DNA of 64,000 nt, from NCBI RefSeq assembly GCF_026000115.1, contig NZ_AP026867.1:62001-126000 (forward strand), in the 5' to 3' direction. The stretch is from Aureispira anguillae. Its GTDB lineage: Bacteria > Bacteroidota > Bacteroidia > Chitinophagales > Saprospiraceae. Under the pieces are notes generated by a model. The model was not told the origin of the DNA. It worked only from the letters and a program-made list of their open reading frames with translations, and did no database searches. Within the stretch, counting starts at the first letter, position 1. Each line of letters begins with the position of its first letter. Positions 8,293-17,854 of this stretch are shown piece by piece. Both the position numbers and the translations under genes were made by a program.

Positions 8293-11200
8293 ATGCAAAA
8301 AATAAAAATGATAAGCTTTTGTCTGGGAATTATTGGTTGTTTTTCTTGGGGCTTAATGGCTCAGAATTTAGAAGCACTTAGTTATGCGGAGTTGGATAGT
8401 ATAGCATCTTTATTCTTGCAAAAGGAAGCGTATAAACAGGCGATTCCTTACATGCAAATAGGAGAAAAAAGGGCTAAAATGGAGTTTGGGAAACAGGACT
8501 CCATCTATGTTGAGTACCTTTCTAATTTAGGGGGGCTTTATTACCTAGCTACACAATATAAAAAAGCAGAATCATTATATACTGAGGCAAAAAATATCTA
8601 CGCTCAATTCCTAGGTAAGGATGATCTTGATTATGTTTTTATACTTAATGACTTTGGACGATTGTATCAAAGTATGGGACGTTATAGTCAAGCCCAAGAA
8701 TTATTTTTAGAGGCAAAGAATATCTGTGTTAACTTGAATGATGATTTGGAATATGCCAATAGTCTTAACAATTTAGCTACCTCATATTTTATGATGGGGG
8801 ATTATTTTCAGGCTAAGTTCTTTTATCTTAAAGTAAAAAAAATTTATGCCAAAGTGCTAGGACGAAGAGATCCTTTGTATTCTATAATTCTTAATAATTT
8901 GGCACTGATATATCAAGATATGTATAGTTATAGTCAAGCTGAAAAATTATTGCTTGAAGTAAATCAAATTCATATTGAAGCTGGAAAAAAAGAATCATTG
9001 AACTATGCAATTGGTCTTGAAAACTTAGCCGAATTGTACGAAAAAATGGATAGTATCTCTAAAGTTGAGCGATTATTACTTGAAGCAAGGGATCTTTATA
9101 TTAAAATTGTGGGTAAGAACCATTTGTCATATGCTAAAAACCTCAATAATTTAGCCGCTTTTTATGTAAATATTAAAGAATATAGTAAGGCAGAAGAATT
9201 AGCTTTTTATGCAAAGGAGCTATATGCTAAAATGGTAGGTGAGGAGCATCCTTTATATGCTATAAGTCTTAATACTTTAGGTGGGGTTTATTATCACACA
9301 GGTCGTTACCAAAAAGGAGAAGAATTACTACTTAAAATGAACAAAATTGATGCTAGAACAATGGGCGAGAAGCACCCCTCGTATGCTTTAGGGCTTTCTA
9401 ATTTGGCGGTAATATATGAGAAGATGGATCGTCTAACTACAGCTTTTTCCTATTGTATAGCGAGTATGATTGCCAACTCAGACCAATTAGATAGTAGCTG
9501 TTTAACATTGGATAAATTAGATGAGTTTGATTACTACTCTAAAGATGTAATTAATGGATCTATTATGTTATTATTAGAAATCTTAAGAGCCCAATACAAA
9601 AAAACAGGTGAGAAGGCTAAACTAAAACAACATTACCAATTGGCACAAGCAGCAATACGACTCAATGAGAAATTTCGCAATGAATTTATAAATGAGGAAG
9701 ACAAATTGAGAATATTGGGTTCTAATAAATCGAATATTAGTGAAGGTATTCAGGCAGCACTACAGCTCGAAGAACCAATCTACGTACAAGAAGCGTTTAG
9801 TTTTGCAGAACAAAACAAATCCATTCTTTTAGCAGATGCAATCAAAGGAAACCGAGCAAGAGTATTTGGTGATTTGCCCGATAGATTGGCAGAAGAGGAG
9901 TTGCAGCTTCAGAAAAAATTAGCCGAATTAAAGAAAGAAAATTATAGTGTTCAAACCGCAGACGAAAAAGCAAGGGTGAATCGAGAGTTGGGAGAACTAA
10001 ATCTGAAAATAGATAGCTTCTTAAAGTCACTAAAGGATAAGTATCCTAAATATCACGCACTCAAATATGAAAATATTACAGCAAAAGCGCAGGAAATACA
10101 GAGCTTGTTGGATGAAAAAAGCTTGATGATTGAATACTTTCAAACCGATACTATCCTTTATTTGTTTGCGCTAAGCAAGGATCAAGTAGCTTTGTATCCT
10201 ATTTCAATCCATAAAGATAGCTTAGAAAAAAGAATCGGAACGCTAAGAAACGCCTTGAGTAATTTCATTTTTAACATAGAAAAAAAAGCAGTTGCAGACG
10301 AACACTATGTAGAAAATGCCCATTGGTTGTATCAAAAAATAGTAGCCATCGCCTTAAAAGATAAATCCATTAAAAACTTAATCGTAATAACAGATGGAGC
10401 GCTGGGGCATTTGCCTTTTGAAGTCTTTTTAACACGAGCAGTTAAAGGAGAAAAAGACTATCGTTTGATGCCTTATTTACTAAATGATTACACAATTAGT
10501 TATAACTATTCGGCTACTTTGTGGAAAGATAACTTGAAGGAGGGTAAACCCAACTCAAATGGAGAGATTTTAGCTTTTGGAGCAACTTATCCAAAGGTTG
10601 ATTCAAATGTATTGAGTTTTCGGTTGCCTTATTTTTTGGATTTGAGATTATCGTTATCACAGTTGCCTGAATCAGAACATGAGGTTAACGTATTGGCTCA
10701 AAATTTTGAAGGCAACTTTTTGATCGGAAAGCAGGCCAATGAACAATTATTTAAGGAAAAAGCATTGGGTTATGGAATCATTCATTTGGCAATGCATGGA
10801 AGGTCCAATTCACGAATTCCTATGCTATCGAGCCTAGCATTTACGGAAGACAATAATCATAGAGAGAACAACTTTCTACAAGCCTATGAAATATCACAAT
10901 TAGAATTAAATGCCAATTTGGTTGTTTTATCAGCTTGTGAAACGGGCTATGGCAAATTTGAACAAGGAAATGGAATTGCATCTTTAGCCCGTTCATTTAT
11001 GTATGCAGGAGCACCTTCTTTGATCGTTTCCCTTTGGCAAGTCAATGATGCTTCTACTGCTGTTTTGATGCAATCTTTTTATCACTATTTAGCAGCAGGC
11101 AAAACCAAAGATGCTGCATTACGCCAAGCCAAGTTAGACTATATTCAATCTGCAAAAGGAGACAAGGCACACCCTATTTTTTGGTCTGCTTTTATCCAAT

Positions 11201-11328
11201 TGGGGAATACTGCCCCAATAGCTATTGCTTCAAAGAGCAGTTCTTGGAAATATATTTTGGGAATATCATTTTCGGTTTTTATGATTTTATGGGCTAAAAA
11301 CTGGCTCAATCAAATAGAGAAGAAATAA
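8293..11328 (+). CDS. Exported TPR-CHAT caspase-like protein 1
   Basis: 1011 residues starting one base after the previous stop codon. Layout: signal peptide (about 1-24, ending GLMAQ); kinesin-light-chain-like TPRs (about 35-400, repeating GEKHPSYALGLSNLAVIYEK-type units); a helical linker rich in K and E (about 490-600); a CHAT domain of the caspase-like clan CD fold (about 690-975); and a C-terminal membrane helix (ILGISFSVFMILWAKNW). The expected catalytic dyad is present: His835 in HLAMHGRSN and Cys882 in VVLSACETGYG. The signal peptide plus tail anchor predict a periplasmic protein tethered to the inner membrane. CHAT proteins are known or predicted proteases; substrate unknown. Confidence 0.88.
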   Translation: MQKIKMISFCLGIIGCFSWGLMAQNLEALSYAELDSIASLFLQKEAYKQAIPYMQIGEKRAKMEFGKQDSIYVEYLSNLGGLYYLATQYKKAESLYTEAKNIYAQFLGKDDLDYVFILNDFGRLYQSMGRYSQAQELFLEAKNICVNLNDDLEYANSLNNLATSYFMMGDYFQAKFFYLKVKKIYAKVLGRRDPLYSIILNNLALIYQDMYSYSQAEKLLLEVNQIHIEAGKKESLNYAIGLENLAELYEKMDSISKVERLLLEARDLYIKIVGKNHLSYAKNLNNLAAFYVNIKEYSKAEELAFYAKELYAKMVGEEHPLYAISLNTLGGVYYHTGRYQKGEELLLKMNKIDARTMGEKHPSYALGLSNLAVIYEKMDRLTTAFSYCIASMIANSDQLDSSCLTLDKLDEFDYYSKDVINGSIMLLLEILRAQYKKTGEKAKLKQHYQLAQAAIRLNEKFRNEFINEEDKLRILGSNKSNISEGIQAALQLEEPIYVQEAFSFAEQNKSILLADAIKGNRARVFGDLPDRLAEEELQLQKKLAELKKENYSVQTADEKARVNRELGELNLKIDSFLKSLKDKYPKYHALKYENITAKAQEIQSLLDEKSLMIEYFQTDTILYLFALSKDQVALYPISIHKDSLEKRIGTLRNALSNFIFNIEKKAVADEHYVENAHWLYQKIVAIALKDKSIKNLIVITDGALGHLPFEVFLTRAVKGEKDYRLMPYLLNDYTISYNYSATLWKDNLKEGKPNSNGEILAFGATYPKVDSNVLSFRLPYFLDLRLSLSQLPESEHEVNVLAQNFEGNFLIGKQANEQLFKEKALGYGIIHLAMHGRSNSRIPMLSSLAFTEDNNHRENNFLQAYEISQLELNANLVVLSACETGYGKFEQGNGIASLARSFMYAGAPSLIVSLWQVNDASTAVLMQSFYHYLAAGKTKDAALRQAKLDYIQSAKGDKAHPIFWSAFIQLGNTAPIAIASKSSSWKYILGISFSVFMILWAKNWLNQIEKK
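9786..11220 (+). repeat. CHAT-half repeat, copy 1
   Basis: About 1,435 bp encoding the linker and CHAT domain, repeated at 12961-14395 in the next gene with no indels visible. Mismatches are few and mostly clustered around 10840-10880 and 10950-10985. Homology falls off abruptly on both sides, consistent with gene conversion or a recent partial duplication. Confidence 0.9.
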
Positions 11329-11351
11329 TTAATCACGAAATATAATATACG

Positions 11352-14300
11352 ATGCTAAAAACTATATATATATGCCTGATATTTATATTGGTGCTGCGAG
11401 TTTCTATTCAGGCACAGGACTTAGATTTGATGAAATTGAATTATGCGGAGTTGGATAGTTTGATTGAGATAAAAAAAGTGAAAGAAGCCTATAAATTAGC
11501 GATTCCTTATGTACAAGCTTCTAGGCAAAAAGCTAAGGTGGAATTTGGAATCGAGGACACATTATACATCAATTATACAGCTGATTTGGGGCTTTTTCTT
11601 TATTATATTGGGCATTACAAAGAAGCAGAGTCTCTGTGGCTAGAGGTTAAGCATTTAAATGCTAAGATTAGAAAGGAGGATATTACTAACCTTATTAATT
11701 TAGCCACCTTATACCAAGAACTAGGTGACTATGTTCAAGCAAAAAAATTATTAGAAGAAGGAAAAACAATAGCAGCTCATTTAGGCAAAGAAAGTTTAAA
11801 ATATGCTGATTATCTCCACACTTTAGCAGCTTTGTATCAAGAAATGGGGCAATATAAAAAAGCAGAATTACTTTTTCTTAAGGCTAATGGAATTAGAATT
11901 AAGATTAAGGGGAAATTTCATCTCGATTATACAGTAGGAATCAATCATTTAGGAACATTGTACCAAGAAACTGGGCAATTTATAGCAGCTGAAGCTTTAT
12001 ATTTGGAATCACTAGAGATAAAGGCAAAGCTATTGGGCAAAGAACATTCTAATTATGCTGTCAGCCTGTATAATTTAGCAGTTTTATATCTAGAAATGGG
12101 AAACTATTCTAAGGCTGAGTTATTTCATCTAGAATCAAAAAAAATTATAGAAATAACACAGGGTAAAGAGCATCCTAATTATGCAACAAGCCTTCTAGGA
12201 CTAGCTACGCTGTATCTAGGTATTGGCGATTATGAAAAAGCTGAGCCCCTTTATTTAGAAGCTAAGAAAGTTAGGGTAAAACTGTGGGGAAAAAAGCATC
12301 TTAGTTATGTTGAAGTTCTGGACTATTTAGGGATTCTTTATCAGAATAGTGGGGCTTACAAAAAATCAGAGTTATCTTATTTAGAAGGAAAAGCAATTCG
12401 GGGAGAGGTAATAGGGAAGGATAATATACATTATATTCGAAGTGTGAACCATTTAGGAGTATTATACCTGATCCTAGAACGTTTAGCTGAAGCGGAACAG
12501 TTGTTTTTGGAGGCAGCAATGAAAAATAAAAGGCTATTGGGCACAGAAAATCCGACCTATACTGTTGCTTTATATAATTTAGGAAGTTTATACCTAAGAA
12601 AAGAAAAATTGGACAAGGCGTTTTTTTATTGCAAGGAGAGTATCGCTACAAATTCTGCACAAATAGACAGCAATTGTTTAGAAATTATGGCATTAGATAC
12701 TTTTGATTATTATTCAGATAAATGCATCAATTATTCTATTTACAAATTGTTAGAAGTAATAAAAGCCCAATATCAAAAAACAGCGGACAAAACTAAGCTA
12801 AAACAGCACTATCAATTGGCACAATCGGCAATACGACTTAATGAGCGTTTTCGTAATGATTTTAGAGATGATGATGATAAATTGAGAACGTTAGAAATGA
12901 ACAATGATTTTGTTAAAGCTGGAATATCAACCGCTTTGTTATTAGACCAACCCACCCATATACAAGAAGCGTTTAGTTTTGCAGAACAAAACAAATCCAT
13001 TCTTTTAGCAGATGCAATCAAAGGAAACCGAGCAAGAGTATTTGGTGATTTGCCCGATACATTGGCAGAAGAGGAGTTGCAGCTTCAGAAAAAATTAGCC
13101 GAATTAAAGAAAGAAAATTATAGTGTTCAAACCGCAGACGAAAAAGCAAGGGTGAATCGAGAGTTGGGAGAACTAAATCTGAAAATAGATAGCTTCTTAA
13201 AGTCACTAAAGGATAAGTATCCTAAATATCACGCACTCAAATATGAAAATATTACAGCAAAAGCGCAGGAAATCCAGAGCTTGTTGGATGAAAAAAGCTT
13301 GATGATTGAATACTTTCAAACCGATACCATCCTTTATTTGTTTGCGCTAAGCAAGGATCAAGTAGCTTTGTATCCTATTTCAATCCATAAAGATAGCTTA
13401 GAAAAAAGAATCGGAACGCTAAGAAACGCCTTGAGTAATTTCATTTTTAACATAGAAAAAAAAGCAGTTGCAGACGAACACTATGTAGAAAATGCCCATT
13501 GGTTGTATCAAAAAATAGTAGCCATCGCCTTAAAAGATAAATCCATTAAAAACTTAATCGTAATAACAGATGGAGCGTTGGGGCATTTGCCTTTTGAAGC
13601 TTTTTTAACACGAGCAGTCAAAGGAGAAAAAGACTATCGTTTGATGCCTTATTTACTAAATGATTACACAATTAGTTATAACTATTCGGCTACTTTGTGG
13701 AAAGATAACTTGAAGGAGGGTAAACCCAACTCAAATGGAGAGATTTTAGCTTTTGGAGCAACTTATCCAAAGGTTGATTCAAATGCATTGAGTTTTCGGT
13801 TGCCTTATTTTTTGGATTTGAGATTATCATTACCACAGTTGCCTGAATCAGAGCATGAGGTTAACGTATTGGCTCAAAATTTTGAAGGCAACTTTTTGAT
13901 CGGAGAGCAGGCCAATGAACAATTATTTAAGGAAAAAGCATTGGGTTATGGAATCATTCATTTGGCAATGCATGGAAGGTCCAATTCACGAATTCCTATG
14001 TTATCAAGTCTAGCATTTACAGAGGACAACAACCAAGAAGAGAACAACTTTCTAGAAGCCTATGAAATATCACAATTAGAATTAAATGCCAATTTGGTTG
14101 TTTTATCAGCCTGTGAAACGGGCTATGGCAAATTCAAGCAAGGAGAAGGAGTCATTTCTATAGCCCGTTCATTTATGTATGCAGGAGCACCTTCTTTGAT
14201 CGTTTCCCTTTGGCAAGTCAATGATGCTTCTACTGCTGTTTTGATGCAATCTTTTTATCACTATTTAGCAGCAGGCAAAACCAAAGATGCTGCATTACGC

Positions 14301-14498
14301 CAAGCCAAGTTAGACTATATTCAATCTGCAAAAGGAGACAAGGCACACCCTATTTTTTGGTCTGCTTTTATCCAATTGGGGAATACTGCCCCAATTGCAT
14401 TAGAGACCAAAAGAAGCATTTGGAGAAACGTTCTAATAGGTTTTTTATTTTTGGTATTGTTTGCAACAGGAATAAAATATTGGACAAAAAAAAGGTGA
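11352..14498 (+). CDS. Exported TPR-CHAT caspase-like protein 2
   Basis: 1048 residues, the tandem paralogue of the preceding gene (23-bp gap). It has a signal peptide (ends VSIQAQD), about eight TPR units (for example GKEHSNYAVSLYNLAVLYLE), the same linker and CHAT domain, and a C-terminal membrane helix (VLIGFLFLVLFATGI). The dyad is His874 (HLAMHGRSN) and Cys921 (VVLSACETGYG). From 12961 to 14395 the DNA aligns without gaps to 9786-11220 with only a few dozen mismatches, whereas the TPR halves are clearly diverged. The stop codon sits inside the left arm of a 30-bp palindromic terminator. Probably the same protease activity as its neighbour with a different recognition half; inferred. Confidence 0.88.
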   Translation: MLKTIYICLIFILVLRVSIQAQDLDLMKLNYAELDSLIEIKKVKEAYKLAIPYVQASRQKAKVEFGIEDTLYINYTADLGLFLYYIGHYKEAESLWLEVKHLNAKIRKEDITNLINLATLYQELGDYVQAKKLLEEGKTIAAHLGKESLKYADYLHTLAALYQEMGQYKKAELLFLKANGIRIKIKGKFHLDYTVGINHLGTLYQETGQFIAAEALYLESLEIKAKLLGKEHSNYAVSLYNLAVLYLEMGNYSKAELFHLESKKIIEITQGKEHPNYATSLLGLATLYLGIGDYEKAEPLYLEAKKVRVKLWGKKHLSYVEVLDYLGILYQNSGAYKKSELSYLEGKAIRGEVIGKDNIHYIRSVNHLGVLYLILERLAEAEQLFLEAAMKNKRLLGTENPTYTVALYNLGSLYLRKEKLDKAFFYCKESIATNSAQIDSNCLEIMALDTFDYYSDKCINYSIYKLLEVIKAQYQKTADKTKLKQHYQLAQSAIRLNERFRNDFRDDDDKLRTLEMNNDFVKAGISTALLLDQPTHIQEAFSFAEQNKSILLADAIKGNRARVFGDLPDTLAEEELQLQKKLAELKKENYSVQTADEKARVNRELGELNLKIDSFLKSLKDKYPKYHALKYENITAKAQEIQSLLDEKSLMIEYFQTDTILYLFALSKDQVALYPISIHKDSLEKRIGTLRNALSNFIFNIEKKAVADEHYVENAHWLYQKIVAIALKDKSIKNLIVITDGALGHLPFEAFLTRAVKGEKDYRLMPYLLNDYTISYNYSATLWKDNLKEGKPNSNGEILAFGATYPKVDSNALSFRLPYFLDLRLSLPQLPESEHEVNVLAQNFEGNFLIGEQANEQLFKEKALGYGIIHLAMHGRSNSRIPMLSSLAFTEDNNQEENNFLEAYEISQLELNANLVVLSACETGYGKFKQGEGVISIARSFMYAGAPSLIVSLWQVNDASTAVLMQSFYHYLAAGKTKDAALRQAKLDYIQSAKGDKAHPIFWSAFIQLGNTAPIALETKRSIWRNVLIGFLFLVLFATGIKYWTKKR
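12961..14395 (+). repeat. CHAT-half repeat, copy 2
   Basis: Direct-repeat partner of 9786-11220. Copy 2 begins at the same codon context (ACAAGAAGCGTTTAG) and ends just before the diverged C-terminal membrane helix. Confidence 0.9.
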
Positions 14499-14519
14499 TT
14501 CTCTAGAGAATCACCTTTT
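14490..14519. terminator. 30-bp palindromic bidirectional terminator across a stop codon
   Basis: The arms AAAAGGTGATTCTCT and AGAGAATCACCTTTT form a perfect palindrome between the convergent TPR-CHAT (plus) and TonB (minus) genes. The A/T ends give U-tracts in both directions. The TGA stop of the plus-strand gene (14496-14498) is part of the left arm. Confidence 0.85.
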
Positions 14520-14536
14520 ATATAATTGGTATTATT

Positions 14537-15511
<975 letters not shown>

Positions 15512-15607
15512 AAATATGCTTTTAAATTAAAAAATAAAATTAATGCAAATAAAATGTTCTTAAATAAACAAAATTCAGTGTTTGAATCTATCCTTAAGAA
15601 CTACAGA

Positions 15608-15615
15608 CAAATATA
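15608..15615 (-). promoter_or_regulatory. Candidate -7 box upstream of tonB
   Basis: CAAATATA on the plus strand reads TATATTTG on the minus strand, a full match to TAnnTTTG. It would start a transcript about 90-100 nt before the TonB ATG. No convincing -33 element was found. Confidence 0.35.
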
Positions 15616-15649
15616 ATTAAAATCTTTGTCCTAGGTATTTTTTCTACAA

Positions 15650-16054
15650 TTAAAGTGCAGAAGTTTTTTGTATAAAAAATTTGGTAGCGGTACAATAGTA
15701 AAAAATGGCTGCTACCAGTGTTCCAGCAAAATTGGCTAACATATCGGCATAGTCAAAAGAACGATCTGGTATGGTTGCTTGAACAAATTCTAAAACAATG
15801 CCATAGAAACCTGCAATTATCATGCAACACAAAATCCAAGCCCAATTTCCTCCTTTTGTCCAACCTAAACTCTTAGATAGTGCCCCAATTAATAACAGTG
15901 TTTCCACTGCATAAAAAAAGAGATGCCCTACTTTGTCCGCAGACAAAAAATTCCATGGTACAGGTGGTAGGTTAGAGGTAGTTGATAAGGACCAAATTAA
16001 AATCGCCCAAATAATTGCTGGAACAAAGTACTTTGTTTTATACCAATTAAGCAC
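15650..16054 (-). CDS. VanZ-like membrane protein
   Basis: About 134 residues with several membrane helices. The family pattern is clear: [20 protein letters not shown], then [17 protein letters not shown], then [26 protein letters not shown]. VanZ-like proteins are small inner-membrane proteins; the founding member affects teicoplanin resistance, and the general biochemical role is unknown. There is no in-frame ATG at the 5' end. The GTG at 16054 gives an 8-bp overlap with gcvH, while the upstream GTG at 16081 would give 35 bp; I prefer the shorter form. Overlap with gcvH implies translational coupling. Confidence 0.8.
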   Translation of the reverse strand: MLNWYKTKYFVPAIIWAILIWSLSTTSNLPPVPWNFLSADKVGHLFFYAVETLLLIGALSKSLGWTKGGNWAWILCCMIIAGFYGIVLEFVQATIPDRSFDYADMLANFAGTLVAAIFYYCTATKFFIQKTSAL

Positions 16055-16427
16055 TAACGCTATCTTTATACTCAGCAGCACTCATTAAACCATCCAATTG
16101 GCTAGCGTCTGCTAATTTGATCTTAACCATCCAACCATCACCATAAGGATCTGTATTGACTAATTCAGACTCATCGTCTAGTTTAGTATTAAATTCTAGA
16201 ATAGTACCAGATACTGGCATAAATAAGTCAGAAACAGTTTTAACAGCTTCTACATTACCAAAAACTTCATCTTGGTCTAGTGTTTCACCTTCAGTATCAA
16301 TGTCAATATAAACAATGTCACCTAGCTCACTTTGAGCAAAATCTGTAATACCAACATAAGCTTCATCACCCTCTACACGCACCCATTCATGGTCTTTTGT
16401 GTACTTTAAATTTTCTGGAAAGTTCAT
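16047..16427 (-). CDS. gcvH: Glycine cleavage system H protein
   Basis: 126 residues, standard length. The lipoyl carrier of the glycine cleavage complex, shuttling the aminomethyl group between the P, T and L proteins in the cytoplasm. The lipoyl-lysine motif [10 protein letters not shown] places the modified residue at Lys63. Flanking family signatures are present ([43 protein letters not shown]). It is first in a minus-strand cluster with the VanZ-like and TonB genes. The other gcv genes are not in this window. Identification is secure. Confidence 0.97.
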   Translation of the reverse strand: MNFPENLKYTKDHEWVRVEGDEAYVGITDFAQSELGDIVYIDIDTEGETLDQDEVFGNVEAVKTVSDLFMPVSGTILEFNTKLDDESELVNTDPYGDGWMVKIKLADASQLDGLMSAAEYKDSVSA

Positions 16428-16695
16428 AGAACAAAATCTATTGATTGAATTAATAAATATTGTAAATTAGTCAAGGCTTCAAAGTTAAATTTTTTTTTGA
16501 ACCTAGCATCATAATCCTTCCAAAAAACGTTCTATCTATAAACTTTTCTCTTTACAAGACAGTGGGTTTTTTCTATAAGATGTTTGATATTTTATTTTTG
16601 GTGGGTGAGAAGCAAAAAAATCTTTGTTGCCTGTACTCAATCAACAAAACAAAAATTAAAAAGTGACAGGGTATTTTTAAATTGCGAATATTTTT

Positions 16696-16703
16696 TATCT
16701 TTG
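16696..16703 (+). promoter_or_regulatory. -7 box upstream of the CxGKC protein gene
   Basis: TATCTTTG is a perfect TAnnTTTG match 17 bp before the ATG at 16721. It argues against the upstream TTG at 16682 as a start, because that codon would precede transcription. No clear -33 box was seen. Confidence 0.5.
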
Positions 16704-16720
16704 TGCTCAAACTATTTTTT

Positions 16721-17116
16721 ATGTCGAGATTATTAGCCATATTATGGATTTTGTTAATAAGTGCACAAGCCTCTTATCAGGGCTTGATATACACTTATTA
16801 TATCGCTAATAAAGATTACATAAAAAGTCAACTTTGTGAAAATAGAGCATTACCTGAATTAAAATGTGATGGAAAGTGTCACCTAAAAAAGGTACTTAAC
16901 ATTTCTAAAACGAAACAAAGTCAGGAGCCTCAACCCTTTTTACCTAGTTTGGAAGAAATTAAAACGCCCGTTTTATTTTACCAGACTATTTGTTCTACTA
17001 TATTGCATTTAGTGTATTCCAAAGCAACTCTTTTTGACAAAGGAGCATTATTTGAATATGCATTTACTTATCAATATAGTCCTATTTTTTCTGCTTTTCA
17101 GCCTCCTAGGGCTTAA
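16721..17116 (+). CDS. Small membrane-associated CxGKC-motif protein
   Basis: 131 residues from the ATG at 16721, chosen because a -7 box lies just upstream. The N-terminus is a hydrophobic helix (LLAILWILLISAQAS). The segment KDYIKSQLCENRALPELKCD leading into GKCHLKK is a pattern I associate with a small Bacteroidota family encoded near TonB-dependent receptors and often linked to metal handling. Three clustered cysteines could bind metal or form disulfides. It is upstream of, and in the same direction as, a TonB receptor and a PepSY protein, but separated by 738 bp. A role in metal (iron or copper) acquisition is an inference from context. Confidence 0.65.
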   Translation: MSRLLAILWILLISAQASYQGLIYTYYIANKDYIKSQLCENRALPELKCDGKCHLKKVLNISKTKQSQEPQPFLPSLEEIKTPVLFYQTICSTILHLVYSKATLFDKGALFEYAFTYQYSPIFSAFQPPRA

Positions 17117-17854
17117 GCGACCTATCTTCTTAATTTCATTAATTCGGTAAAAAAAATCTTATTGGGTTATTGCATGCGTGCTGCGCAGTTGATTTATAGG
17201 TCTTTAATGATTTATAATGTCATATCTGTTGCATCGATCCAGTTTTCTGAATTGAGAAAGTATTTTCTGTATAACAATGCATCATTTTTGATTGAGCATA
17301 TTCTGCTACTGCCCAAATGACAGTGATTCTTTGATTAAGACCAAAGAGATTATTGGGTGCAGTGTACGCTAATAGTGCCTTCTAATTGTTGCTGTATTTT
17401 TAGATAAATGATGGCAAATAACCACTAACTAGTGTTAGGGGAAGAAGCTAGAGTACATTCTATTTAATGTAGTACAATCTTTCTTTATTCTGTTGATTAC
17501 TTATTGCTACTTTATGGCTAATTGGTTGGAGTAAGCAAGCTAGATGTCTGTGCGTATATCCAAAGGTTTTTGCCTGTGTGAAAACTTTATTGAGAAGAAA
17601 AAAACATACTATTTATTGTAATCATCTATTGCATTAGGCAGTGTATATAATTCAACGCAAAATGTTTTGGATGGAACACTATCCCTTTTTAGGAGGTAAA
17701 CCTCTTGAATAAGCCCCTTTATGTACTTATGTGATCTAAGTGTTGTTTTGATAGACAGGGATTAAAACAATTTACAAACAAAATCCTTGACGAAGATGGT
17801 CTTAATCAATACTCAAGATGGCATACCTAAATAATTAAAAAATTCTATTGTATT
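17117..17854. other. Gene-free region with a dispersed repeat, 738 bp
   Basis: No ORF of note. It contains the 64-bp repeat at 17137-17200 and a short palindromic block AGGAGGTAAACCTCTT at 17691-17706. The promoter of the TonB receptor at 17855 presumably lies in its right part, but no confident -7 box or riboswitch-like fold was recognised. Confidence 0.45.
17137..17200 (+). repeat. Dispersed ~64-bp repeat, copy 1
   Basis: The segment from CATTAATTCGGTAAAA to GCGCAGTTGATTTATAGG matches the reverse complement of 39261-39322 with a handful of differences. The core TGCTGCGCAGTTGATTTA is shared except where the copies differ by single bases. Both copies are in noncoding DNA. Confidence 0.8.

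Noticed and set aside
9842-10030. Minus-strand frame repeated identically at 13018-13206
   Set aside because: The repetition is explained by the duplicated CHAT halves; the frame is an antisense shadow.
16682-16720. TTG start extending the CxGKC protein by 13 residues
   Set aside because: A -7 box (16696-16703) lies inside that extension, so the ATG at 16721 is preferred.
17117-17854. Cobalamin-type riboswitch upstream of a TonB receptor
   Set aside because: No B12-box-like motif or plausible aptamer fold was found by eye.
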